Below, one piece after another: positions 51,512-59,117 of a stretch of 64,000 nt of DNA. The stretch is taken from the NCBI GenBank assembly GCA_964439265.1, contig CAYTOA010000001.1, positions 62,001-126,000 on the forward strand. The letters run 5' to 3'. The first letter of the stretch is position 1. The number at the start of each line of letters is the position of its first letter. Source of the DNA: JAGVPT01 sp964439265 (GTDB taxonomy: Bacteria > Bacteroidota > Ignavibacteria > UBA10030 > UBA8401). The position numbers and the translations under genes are program-made. Under the pieces are notes generated by a model, which saw nothing but the letters and a program-made list of their open reading frames with translations, did not search any database and was not told the DNA's origin.

Positions 51512-51615
51512 CGTTTTTCTCCCGAGTCAAAATTTCCGAGAACGTCACATAATTTCATTAAACCCCACGTGAGCAGAAAGAACACTATGGTTACAGCGAG
51601 ATAAAAGAAGTCCAT
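51508..51615 (-). CDS. 35-residue membrane peptide within the kdp operon
   Basis: A short protein with one helix (FFYLAVTIVFFLLTWGLM) and a charged tail (CDVLGNFDSGEKR). GGAG lies six bases before the ATG. Its TGA overlaps the kdpF ATG, just as kdpF overlaps kdpA, so the chain 35-aa peptide, kdpF, kdpA is translationally coupled. Similar short L-x-x-W-G-x-x-K/R-L-C-D peptides occur next to kdpF in other bacteria as far as I recall, but have no assigned role. It may be an additional small subunit. Confidence 0.75.
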   Translation of the reverse strand: MDFFYLAVTIVFFLLTWGLMKLCDVLGNFDSGEKR

Positions 51616-51617
51616 GA

Positions 51618-52211
51618 TTATTTCTCCTTCGAGCCAGTGTTAATTTTGTCGAGAGCAAGATTGAGTCGGAGCACATTCACTCCGGGTTCTCCGAGAAAAC
51701 CCAGCTGCCTCCAGTCAATATTTTGATCTATCAGCGAACTCACCTGTTCATCCGTCAGCCCGCGGACGCGGGCGACGCGTGGAGCCTGATAGAGCGCGGC
51801 TGCAATACTAATATGCGGATCGAGCCCGCTTGCGGAGGCGGTCACAAGATCGACAGGTATCGGTCTTGTATTCAAAGAGTCGGCGGCCTTGAGATCTTGC
51901 ACTCTCTTCTTTACTGCATCGAATAAAGCAGGGTTCAGAGGCCCGTAGTTCGATCCCGATGACGCTCCTGCATTATAGGCAAATGGACCGGTCGCTGAGA
52001 GCCGGCTCCAGAAGTACTTCGGGTCTGAGAATGGCTGGCCGATAAGGTCCGAGCCGACCGCCTTCCCCTCTTTCATTATGAGGCTCCCGTTCGCTTTTCC
52101 GGGAAAGATAAGTTGCGAGATCCCCGTTACCGCAAAGGGGTAGATTATGCCGGTCAGGATCGTGAAGAGAACCAGGCTGATGATCGTTATCCGAAGATGT
52201 TTCAGAAACAT
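51618..52211 (-). CDS. kdpC: Potassium-transporting ATPase, subunit KdpC
   Basis: 197 residues. One N-terminal helix (IISLVLFTILTGIIYPFAV) is followed by a periplasmic domain with the signature SDPKYFWSRLSATGPFAYN, then a late segment with VTASASGLDPHISIAAAL and NVLRLNLAL. KdpC stabilises ATP and potassium binding by the pump. It comes first in this operon, before kdpF-A-B, whereas the usual order places it after kdpB. It ends two bases before the 35-residue peptide gene starts. Confidence 0.96.
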   Translation of the reverse strand: MFLKHLRITIISLVLFTILTGIIYPFAVTGISQLIFPGKANGSLIMKEGKAVGSDLIGQPFSDPKYFWSRLSATGPFAYNAGASSGSNYGPLNPALFDAVKKRVQDLKAADSLNTRPIPVDLVTASASGLDPHISIAAALYQAPRVARVRGLTDEQVSSLIDQNIDWRQLGFLGEPGVNVLRLNLALDKINTGSKEK

Positions 52212-52221
52212 TGTTTTTCCC

Positions 52222-52428
52222 TTATTGATTGTGGGCTGTTAATCTCTGTGAAACACTCCAGTGGCCAATCTGCGCCGGGAAGTGGGCCAACCGGGCATGT
52301 GGAATCTCCTGCTCATCGTCCAAACCGGCACGCAGACTCGGAACGTGTTGTTCCCCAATTTCGCTTGTATGTTGTTCATGCGACAAGACGAAGAAAGTTT
52401 GCGCAAAGTACGCGAGGATGATCTTCAT
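52222..52428 (-). CDS. Small ORF at the head of the kdp operon
   Basis: 68 residues from an ATG preceded by AAAGGAG at eight-base spacing, the best ribosome site in the operon. The stop is ten bases before kdpC. The N-terminus is mildly hydrophobic (MKIILAYFAQTFFVLSH); the rest is polar and rich in His, Glu and Gln. No family is recognised. It may be a leader peptide that couples translation to kdpC or an unrecognised small regulator. It is equally possible that only its translation, not its product, matters. Confidence 0.5.
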   Translation of the reverse strand: MKIILAYFAQTFFVLSHEQHTSEIGEQHVPSLRAGLDDEQEIPHARLAHFPAQIGHWSVSQRLTAHNQ

Positions 52429-52679
52429 TAGGGGCACTCCTTTCCTGTGTGTGGTTCTGGCGCTTGAAAAAGTATCAGCAATATAGAGGGGAAGGCTAGT
52501 TTACGCAATGAAGGAGGCATAAAAAGAGAGGGCAAAGTCATAAGAATTTTATAAAGACCCTCATGAATCGTTACGTTTCTCTCGCTGTTTTGGGCCGCGC
52601 GCGCGGTTTGAACCTCGATGGAAAATTCCCTACCTTATACGCATAGGGAAGATATCACTTCACAAAAGAAATAATTTAG
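52429..52679. promoter_or_regulatory. Divergent control region between kdp operon and suhB-like gene
   Basis: Read leftward, an AT-rich stretch TCTTTATAAAATTCTTATG (about 52535-52555) is the best candidate for a KdpE-type site, by loose resemblance only. Also present are a 12-bp alternating palindrome CCGCGCGCGCGG (52595-52606) and a dyad TTCCCTA-N11-TAGGGAA (52626-52650) near the suhB-side gene start. Confidence 0.35.
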
Positions 52680-53453
52680 ATGCTTACAGTTGCAAAAGAA
52701 GCCGCGCTCGAAGCGGGGAAATTTTTAAAATATCACCTCGGAAAAGTCAAACATATCGAACGAAAACAGGGGCAGGAAACCAACCTTGTCACTGAAATTG
52801 ACAAGGGGGCTGAAGCGATTATCATTAAGAAGATCAAGCAGCACTTTCCGTCGCACGATATTCTAGCGGAAGAAAGCGGCAAACATAACGTGCAGTCCGA
52901 ATACCGATGGGTGATCGATCCGCTTGACGGGACGACCAATTACCTCCACTCTCTTCCGATTTTTTGTGTGTCCATCGGCGTTGAGTTGAACGGGGAAATT
53001 ATCGCGGGCGCGATCTACAGCCCCTGTGCCGACGAAATGTTTACAGCTGAAAAAGGGGGCGGCGCATTCCTGAATGGAAAAAGAATTCACGTCTCATCGA
53101 ACGATTCGCTGATCAACAGTTTGCTCGTGACGGGATTTCCCTATAACGTGAAAGAGAACCCGAACCACGTGGTCGAACATTTTGTGAATCTTCTGATGGA
53201 AGGGCAGGGTGTACGGCGCCTCGGTTCAGCCGCGCTCGACCTTGCGTACGTCGCCGCCGGAAGATTAGACGGGTACTGGGAAGTTTTCTTAAATCCGTGG
53301 GACAAAGCAGCCGGTATACTTTTAGTTCAGGAGGCGGGGGGTATCGTCACTGATTTCAAAAACAATCCCTCCAATATTTATGAGCCCGCGACGCTGGCGA
53401 CGAACGGAAAGATACATCAGCAAATAATCTCTGTGTTGGAAAAGACCCTTTAA
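52680..53453 (+). CDS. suhB: Inositol-1-monophosphatase family protein (SuhB-like)
   Basis: 257 residues. The lithium-sensitive phosphatase motifs are complete: the first Glu in ILAEESG, the metal-binding pair DPLDGTTNY (Asp80, Asp83), and the final motif WDKAAGILLVQEAGG. It hydrolyses myo-inositol phosphate or related sugar or nucleotide phosphates; in E. coli SuhB also aids rRNA transcription. It starts at ATG 52680 and ends nine bases before the kinase gene, so the two are co-transcribed. Confidence 0.9.
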   Translation: MLTVAKEAALEAGKFLKYHLGKVKHIERKQGQETNLVTEIDKGAEAIIIKKIKQHFPSHDILAEESGKHNVQSEYRWVIDPLDGTTNYLHSLPIFCVSIGVELNGEIIAGAIYSPCADEMFTAEKGGGAFLNGKRIHVSSNDSLINSLLVTGFPYNVKENPNHVVEHFVNLLMEGQGVRRLGSAALDLAYVAAGRLDGYWEVFLNPWDKAAGILLVQEAGGIVTDFKNNPSNIYEPATLATNGKIHQQIISVLEKTL

Positions 53454-53462
53454 CGTACCTTC

Positions 53463-54572
53463 ATGTCGGCAACAAGTCCAAAAATTCTTATTGTAGACGA
53501 CGAGCCCGATCTGCTCGACATTACGGCGGCGTACCTGGAGATGGAAGGCTATACGCCGCTCACGGCGCTTAACGGCCCCGCCGCGCTGGAAATCTTGAAC
53601 TCAACAGTTCCCGACCTCATTATTTCCGATATCACGATGCCGGGGATGAGCGGCTTCGATTTCTTCGGAAAGGTTCGGTCCGAGGCCAAGTTTCAGAACA
53701 CTCCATTCATTTTTCTTTCTGGCCACACCGACATTCAACACATCATGGCGGGGAAAGAACTCGGCAGCGACGACTATTTGCTGAAGCCATATGAACCGGA
53801 GATGTTGATCTCGACGATCAAAGGGAAGCTGAAACGAAGCCGGCAGCTGAATGATTCAATGTCTCAGCAGATGGACAGCCTGAAGAATCAGCTTTTCCGT
53901 CTCATCTCTCATGAAATGCGCACGCCGCTAACGTCCATTCTCGGCGCCGCGGATATTCTTACGGGAGGGAAAGAAGCGCTGTCGCCCGAGGACTTCACTG
54001 AGTTTTTAAAGATGCTGAAGATCGGCACGCTCCGGCTTAACAGGATGGTCGAAGATTTTCTGCTCGTGGTCAAGATTGACTCGGGGGAAGTTTCAAAAGA
54101 GATAGATTTCCGCGAAGCGTGCATCGCCCCGCTGGAGACCGCAACGCGGCTAGCCTCGATTCGGGAAGAAATAAAAAAGACCAGGGACATCACAATCACA
54201 GTCGATGTGCCCGACGAATCACCGTTCCTTTTTATTTACCCGCCCCATTTCGATGATATTGTCGCCCGGTTGTTCGACAATGCATGCAAGTTCTCTCCGC
54301 AGGGGGCGGTTATTACACTCGCTTCACGCAGCGAGAATGACCGGTACATCTTCAGCGTTGTGGATGACGGAAACGGGATTCCAATAGAGAAACAGGACGG
54401 ACTATTCCAAAAGTTCTATCAGGTGGACCGTGATTTGCAGGAACAACAGGGGGCGGGATTGGGATTATACATTTCGAAAAAACTTGCCGAGCTTAACACG
54501 TGCGTTTTATGGTGCGAAAGCGATTGGGGAAAAGGTGCAGCTTTCCATTTATCCATCGCTAAGAAAGTGTAG
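53463..54572 (+). CDS. Receiver-first hybrid histidine kinase
   Basis: 369 residues. The receiver domain (1-125) has Asp56 in LIISDITMPGMSGFD and Lys108 in DDYLLKP. A short linker leads to a HisKA domain with His150 in LISHEMRTPLTS, then an HATPase with NACKFSP, DDGNGIP and GAGLGLYISKKL. No membrane segment or PAS domain is present, so it is cytoplasmic and probably takes its input as phosphate on its own receiver. Its output partner is not adjacent. The RAYT element follows directly. Confidence 0.9.
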   Translation: MSATSPKILIVDDEPDLLDITAAYLEMEGYTPLTALNGPAALEILNSTVPDLIISDITMPGMSGFDFFGKVRSEAKFQNTPFIFLSGHTDIQHIMAGKELGSDDYLLKPYEPEMLISTIKGKLKRSRQLNDSMSQQMDSLKNQLFRLISHEMRTPLTSILGAADILTGGKEALSPEDFTEFLKMLKIGTLRLNRMVEDFLLVVKIDSGEVSKEIDFREACIAPLETATRLASIREEIKKTRDITITVDVPDESPFLFIYPPHFDDIVARLFDNACKFSPQGAVITLASRSENDRYIFSVVDDGNGIPIEKQDGLFQKFYQVDRDLQEQQGAGLGLYISKKLAELNTCVLWCESDWGKGAAFHLSIAKKV

Positions 54573-54580
54573 GGCGCTAA

Positions 54581-54613
54581 AGTTGTAGGACACCTTTAAG
54601 GTATCCTACAACT
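54581..54613. repeat. Left REP hairpin of the RAYT element
   Basis: AGTTGTAGGACACC pairs with GGTATCCTACAACT around TTTAA; a 14-bp stem with one mismatch. Confidence 0.85.
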
Positions 54614-54615
54614 AA

Positions 54616-55167
54616 ATGGCTGGGGGAGCTATGAATTTCGAGCTTGGAAAGCACTATCATCTCTATAATCGTTCCAATAACGAAGAACTCGTTTTTAGAA
54701 CTGATGAGAATTACACTTACTTCCTTAGCAAGTACCGTTCCTATCTTCAAACCTTTGTCGCTACAATTGCGTACTGTTTAATGCCGACGCATTTTCACTT
54801 TGTTGTGAAAGTTACAACATCTAATGAAAGGGGACTCCAGAAGTCGATAGGGTTGCTATTGAGCAGCTATACAAAGTCGATCAATAAGCGTTATAATCGA
54901 CATGGGGGATTATTTCAACCGCATACGAAAGCAAAAGAAATATGCGACGACTGTTACCTTTTAACCGTGGTATCATACGTTCATCAAAATCCAATATGTG
55001 CGAAGAAAGCAGTTACACTCGGGGGTTGGCCTTATTCGAGTTATCGTGACATTGCAGGGATGAGGAGTGGTACGCTGCCAGATAAGGATTTTTATAAGAA
55101 CTATTTTAAGTCTGATGAGGAGTTCAAGAAGTATTCAGAAGAGATAGTTCGGAGCATTAAGATATAG
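54616..55167 (+). CDS. REP-associated tyrosine transposase (RAYT, Y1_Tnp/HUH family)
   Basis: 183 residues, normal for the family. The start wording LGKHYHLYNRSNNEELVF and the HUH metal motif THFHF in LMPTHFHFVVKV are diagnostic. A Tyr-rich segment SSYTKSINKRYNRHGGLFQ and the family phrase YVHQNPICAKKA follow. The catalytic Tyr was not assigned with certainty. It would cut single-stranded DNA at the flanking hairpins. An ATG at 54631, after GGGGGAG, is an alternative start that loses five residues. The stop codon lies inside the right-hand hairpin. Confidence 0.88.
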   Translation: MAGGAMNFELGKHYHLYNRSNNEELVFRTDENYTYFLSKYRSYLQTFVATIAYCLMPTHFHFVVKVTTSNERGLQKSIGLLLSSYTKSINKRYNRHGGLFQPHTKAKEICDDCYLLTVVSYVHQNPICAKKAVTLGGWPYSSYRDIAGMRSGTLPDKDFYKNYFKSDEEFKKYSEEIVRSIKI

Positions 55168-55192
55168 GACACCTCTAAGGTGTCCTATATCT
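55160..55192. repeat. Right REP hairpin of the RAYT element
   Basis: AGATATAGGACACC pairs perfectly with GGTGTCCTATATCT around TCTAA. It overlaps the transposase stop codon and ends eight bases before the murA stop. Confidence 0.88.
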
Positions 55193-55199
55193 TTCACCC

Positions 55200-56462
55200 T
55201 CAAAACTCTTCTCCCTTCTCCCTCGTTATGTCCGCCCCCAGAGCCTGTAATTTCTTTTCAATCGCTTCGTAACCTCTGTCGAGGTGGTACACTCGAAGGA
55301 CTTCCGTTTCACCGTGTGCGCGCAGGCCTGCAAGTATGAGTGCGGCAGATGCGCGCAAATCCGTCGACATTACTTTTGCACCCGTCAGTTTCTTCACCCC
55401 TCGGATAACGGCTGCATTCTCATTCAGTGTGATGTCGGCCCCGAGGCGCACCAATTCTGGCACGTGCTTGAATCGATCAAAATAAATGGTGTCGGTGACT
55501 GTGGAAGACCCTTTCGCAATTGCCATCAACGCTATCCACTGTGCCTGCATGTCCGTGGGAAAACCGGGATAGATAGCGGTCGTAACATCGACTGGACCGA
55601 TTTCTTTCGGCGCGTGAATTTCGATCGATGATGAAGTGACCGTCACATTGGCTCCGGCGTCTTCTAGCCGGGCAGTGACGGCTGTAACATGCTGAGGATT
55701 GCACTCCTCCACTTTTACTTTTCCTCCGCAGATGGCGCTTGCGACGAGCATCGTCCCGGTTTCTATACGGTCGGGAATTGTTTCAACATCCGCCGGGTGC
55801 AGGGCATCGATCCCCTCGACCTCAAGCACGTTGGTTCCGACGCCGTCAATTTTCGCCCCCATTGAGACAAGCAGTTCGGCGAGGTTTGTGATCTCCGGTT
55901 CCACGGCTGCATTTTCGATCAGGGTCGTCCCTTTCGCGAGCACCGCCGCCATCAAGACATTTCCCGTCGCTCCGACGCTTGAGATTTTGAATGAGACACG
56001 CGCTCCTTTCAAGCGCCGTGCTTTTGCAATGATGTAGCCCCGTTCCAATTCTATCGACGCACCCAATTTTTTCAATCCTTCTATGTGAAGATCGACAGGA
56101 CGCGGTCCCCACGCACAGCCGCCGGGGAGCGATACTTTCGCATGACCGTAACGGGATACCAGCGGGCCAAGCACATAAATTGATGCGCGCATTTTTTTTA
56201 CGTGTTCGTACGGCGCTTCGAATTTATTGACACGAAAGGTATTAACGAGGAGCGACCCTCCGCTCCGTTCGACGGTCACTCCCATCGTTTGAAGCAGGCG
56301 GGACATGGTGACGACGTCGCGCAGATCAGGGGTATTGCGAAGTTCATATTTGCCGCTGGCGAGGAGCGTTGCCGGCATCAGTGCAAGCGATGCATTCTTA
56401 GCTCCGCTGATACGCACGGTTCCCTGCAGCGCTTTGCCGCCGTGAATAATGAATTTGTCCAC
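55200..56462 (-). CDS. murA: UDP-N-acetylglucosamine 1-carboxyvinyltransferase
   Basis: 420 residues. The EPSP-synthase fold starts FIIHGGKALQGTVRISGAKNA. The PEP-binding Cys116 is present in LPGGCAWGPRPVDLH, so the enzyme should be fosfomycin-sensitive in principle. Other family landmarks: TTLIENAAVEPEI, GFPTDMQAQW and DLRASAALILAG. It catalyses the first committed step of peptidoglycan synthesis. It reads away from the YfhO gene, with 82 bp between them. Confidence 0.97.
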   Translation of the reverse strand: MDKFIIHGGKALQGTVRISGAKNASLALMPATLLASGKYELRNTPDLRDVVTMSRLLQTMGVTVERSGGSLLVNTFRVNKFEAPYEHVKKMRASIYVLGPLVSRYGHAKVSLPGGCAWGPRPVDLHIEGLKKLGASIELERGYIIAKARRLKGARVSFKISSVGATGNVLMAAVLAKGTTLIENAAVEPEITNLAELLVSMGAKIDGVGTNVLEVEGIDALHPADVETIPDRIETGTMLVASAICGGKVKVEECNPQHVTAVTARLEDAGANVTVTSSSIEIHAPKEIGPVDVTTAIYPGFPTDMQAQWIALMAIAKGSSTVTDTIYFDRFKHVPELVRLGADITLNENAAVIRGVKKLTGAKVMSTDLRASAALILAGLRAHGETEVLRVYHLDRGYEAIEKKLQALGADITREKGEEF

Positions 56463-56544
56463 GAGTGTCCTTTAGGAAAATCGCTTATATGCTGTCGTTA
56501 AGAATGACGAACGTCGTGTATCGATCACTCATGGCAGCGCCCGA

Positions 56545-59091
56545 TTACTTTTTCTCAGCAGCCGCGCCCGACGCGTTCCGCTTTCGCCACCAAAAGAATC
56601 CAACAGCGAGCATTGCACACCATGAGAGGATGTTCGTAACAAGGCTGATATTCCGGCCGAGGAAATACTGGTCCGGATGGAAAACAAATTCGACGCGGTG
56701 CTTTCCTTTCGGGACGACAACGGAACGAAATGCGTAATCCGTTTTATAGATCTCTGTTTCCACTCCGTCGATGAAGGCTCTCCATCCCTTCGGATAATAG
56801 ATCTCGCTCACATAGAGCAGGTTGTTGCCCGATGCGACGACGTCGAACGAGACATTGTGAATACCGAAGCTGTTGACGGCGACCTTTGCCGACGTGTCGG
56901 GTGGTTCGAAGGAAATACCGGGGTTCTTTTCAAAGTATGCGATATGACGCGGGTTGAATGACATATCACGGATGCGGTATAATATGCCAAGCCCTGAATC
57001 AACGGCCGCCGAATCGACAAACCACGCCCGTTGGCTCCCGGGAGGGTATGCGAGAACTTTCTTGTCCTGCCCCTCGAAAATAACCGGGAGTCCGGGAATG
57101 TTTTCTTTCGGGTCGGAGATAATATATTTCGTATTCATCAGCTCCCATACGGTCGGATTTCCAATTGTCGCTACGTCGACCACGTCCTGGTAGATTCGGA
57201 TCTTGGCGCCGTGATATCCGCCGATGCTCTGCAATCTATAGTATGCCAGAGTGTTCGATGGTCCTCGCAAGTTTTCGGTGTCCAGGACTCGATACAGCGA
57301 TTTGTCCTCTTGTATTGCTTTCACATAATCAGGCGTTGAGAATTCTGTGGCTTGTTGCGTCGCATCGTGGAGCTGCATCGGTTTATAATCTATGCGCCAG
57401 AGGTCTGCCAGGGCCAGGGCTAAAATTGCGACACCGAATGTTGTCGATGAGACGATATGTTTTCGGAACGCGTAGGCAAGGCCGAAAACGGCCAGAAGAA
57501 GAAATGTCCCGATCAGATAATCCGTGATGACAGAATCGTAGAGAAAATCGAAGACCATCGGGCGGACCTGCGCAAGAACGCCTTCCGATTGCCTGCCGAG
57601 GAGTTCTGACAACAACTTGGAAAGTCCGTTGCTGCCGATGAAGCTCCGGTAAAGGTCCTCGAAAAATCCGCGACCGACAATCCCGAGAATGAACAGCACG
57701 CCTGCACCGCCGATAATGTACTTGTATTTTTTCTCTCCCTCCGGTGAAAACTTTTCCTTCCCCTTGTCAAGAACCGATTGCAGGCCGTATCCTGCAAAAA
57801 TAGGTACGATGAGCTGCAAAAGAATAAGGATCATCGATGGGATGCGGAACTTGTTGAATTCAGGGAAATGATAATACATCAGATCATAGACAAAAGAAAA
57901 ATTTCTCCCAAATGATACGAACAGAGATAATCCTGCGACAATGAGCATCGCCTGGATAAAACGATCCTTGCGATTGTAGTACACTCCAAGTACAGCAAAA
58001 ATGAGGACGATAATGCCCATGTACTGCGGCGCATCGGTCCACGTCATCTGCCCCCAGTATGTGTTCAGGTGCTGCTCTTGATTTCCAGTGAGCGGCCCTT
58101 TGTACGGCTGCCCTCCGAAACCGTATAGCGACGGAATGAAAAATGTCATTGTCTCGCCCGGACTGAAGGACCAGTTCGTCGCATACTCGTAATCCAATCC
58201 TCCCTCAGCCGTTTTGGACTGGGCCGTGCCCGGCGTTTGAACGATCGGGTTCGATCCGCGAATCGAGTAAGGATTGTACTCAAAAGTTGACAGATAAATA
58301 TCTGCAGACATTGCAAACGAAAAAGCGGCTGCCAGTGCAAAGACGACCCCGCTCCGTATGACGTGCAGCCATTGCTCTTTTTTGATGATCCGGAATACGA
58401 GTAGATAAAGATAATAGATCCCGATCAAGAGATAGGTATAGAAAAAGAATTGAATGTGCGATGCAAGCTGCTGGATATGGATAGCCACCATCAATACGAT
58501 GCCGTGCCACCATTTGAAATCATCGATCATTTTTTCGATAAGCATCAACACGATCGGCAGCAGACAGATCGACGCGACTTTTGTGTTATGCCCCACCATG
58601 ATGAGGATGATGACGTACGTAGAAAAAAGAGTTGCTGACGAAGTGAACAGCGCTGCAATCGGCGATTTCTTTTTGTGGATCATGAAGAAATACGTCGAGA
58701 CGCCGAAAATGAAATAATAGAACATCACCGTCGTTCCGGCATCATTCCGCAGAATGCCGGTAAAGATTCTGTGCACAACATCGATGATCGTCGAGGTAAT
58801 GTCGTAAACGCGGTCTTGGGCTGAAAGGAGGCTTGCCAGCGACGGCATTCCGCAAAAGATGTACGGCACCCACAACGGATAGATGCCATCCTTTTTTGCA
58901 TCGTCCAAATATGGCTGGAAACTTCTGGCTGCGAGATTGTCACCGGCAAAGAAAACCTTGCCGGAAAAGACCACATCATGGAAAAAAATGACAAGCGCCA
59001 GCAGGATAACACCGACCGCGGCGTAGTGCTGATACTTCTTTGGGATGATCGGCCGTGCTTCCGCACGCGGTTGATTTTTTTGTTTTGCCAT
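56545..59091 (-). CDS. YfhO-family membrane protein
   Basis: 848 residues with about twelve membrane helices in the first 560 residues, an extracytoplasmic C-terminal domain and a last helix (ILSWCAMLAVGFFWWRKR). The family phrase VSEIYYPKGWRAFIDGVETEIY is diagnostic of YfhO. GT-C-like features at the start (a PYLDDAKKDGIYPLWVPYIFCG loop, given as landmark) suggest a lipid-linked sugar transferase. Related Bacillus YfhO takes part in lipoteichoic-acid glycosylation. The substrate here is unknown. The next gene upstream is a GT4 transferase, 26 bp away. Confidence 0.85.
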   Translation of the reverse strand: MAKQKNQPRAEARPIIPKKYQHYAAVGVILLALVIFFHDVVFSGKVFFAGDNLAARSFQPYLDDAKKDGIYPLWVPYIFCGMPSLASLLSAQDRVYDITSTIIDVVHRIFTGILRNDAGTTVMFYYFIFGVSTYFFMIHKKKSPIAALFTSSATLFSTYVIILIMVGHNTKVASICLLPIVLMLIEKMIDDFKWWHGIVLMVAIHIQQLASHIQFFFYTYLLIGIYYLYLLVFRIIKKEQWLHVIRSGVVFALAAAFSFAMSADIYLSTFEYNPYSIRGSNPIVQTPGTAQSKTAEGGLDYEYATNWSFSPGETMTFFIPSLYGFGGQPYKGPLTGNQEQHLNTYWGQMTWTDAPQYMGIIVLIFAVLGVYYNRKDRFIQAMLIVAGLSLFVSFGRNFSFVYDLMYYHFPEFNKFRIPSMILILLQLIVPIFAGYGLQSVLDKGKEKFSPEGEKKYKYIIGGAGVLFILGIVGRGFFEDLYRSFIGSNGLSKLLSELLGRQSEGVLAQVRPMVFDFLYDSVITDYLIGTFLLLAVFGLAYAFRKHIVSSTTFGVAILALALADLWRIDYKPMQLHDATQQATEFSTPDYVKAIQEDKSLYRVLDTENLRGPSNTLAYYRLQSIGGYHGAKIRIYQDVVDVATIGNPTVWELMNTKYIISDPKENIPGLPVIFEGQDKKVLAYPPGSQRAWFVDSAAVDSGLGILYRIRDMSFNPRHIAYFEKNPGISFEPPDTSAKVAVNSFGIHNVSFDVVASGNNLLYVSEIYYPKGWRAFIDGVETEIYKTDYAFRSVVVPKGKHRVEFVFHPDQYFLGRNISLVTNILSWCAMLAVGFFWWRKRNASGAAAEKK

Positions 59092-59117
59092 GAGAGGGTG
59101 AGGGTTGGTGAAGGTGG

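Larger units (their letters stand above)
54581..55192 (+). mobile_element. RAYT element: tyrosine transposase gene bounded by palindromes
   Basis: A 612-bp unit made of two related hairpins (54581-54613 and 55160-55192) and the transposase gene between them. Both hairpins share AGGACACC-T(T/C)TAA-GGT(A/G)TCCT. The layout is that of REP-associated tyrosine transposases, IS200/IS605 relatives that are usually single-copy. Whether it moves is unknown. Confidence 0.8.

Noticed and set aside
51423..51548. Longer kdpA start at 51548
   Set aside because: The region is occupied by kdpF and the 35-residue peptide gene in other frames, and a proper ribosome site exists for the start at 51422.
52595..52606. 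CCGCGCGCGCGG as a possible Z-DNA or special regulatory site
   Set aside because: A 12-bp alternating palindrome is notable but isolated; nothing links it to the kdp or suhB promoters.
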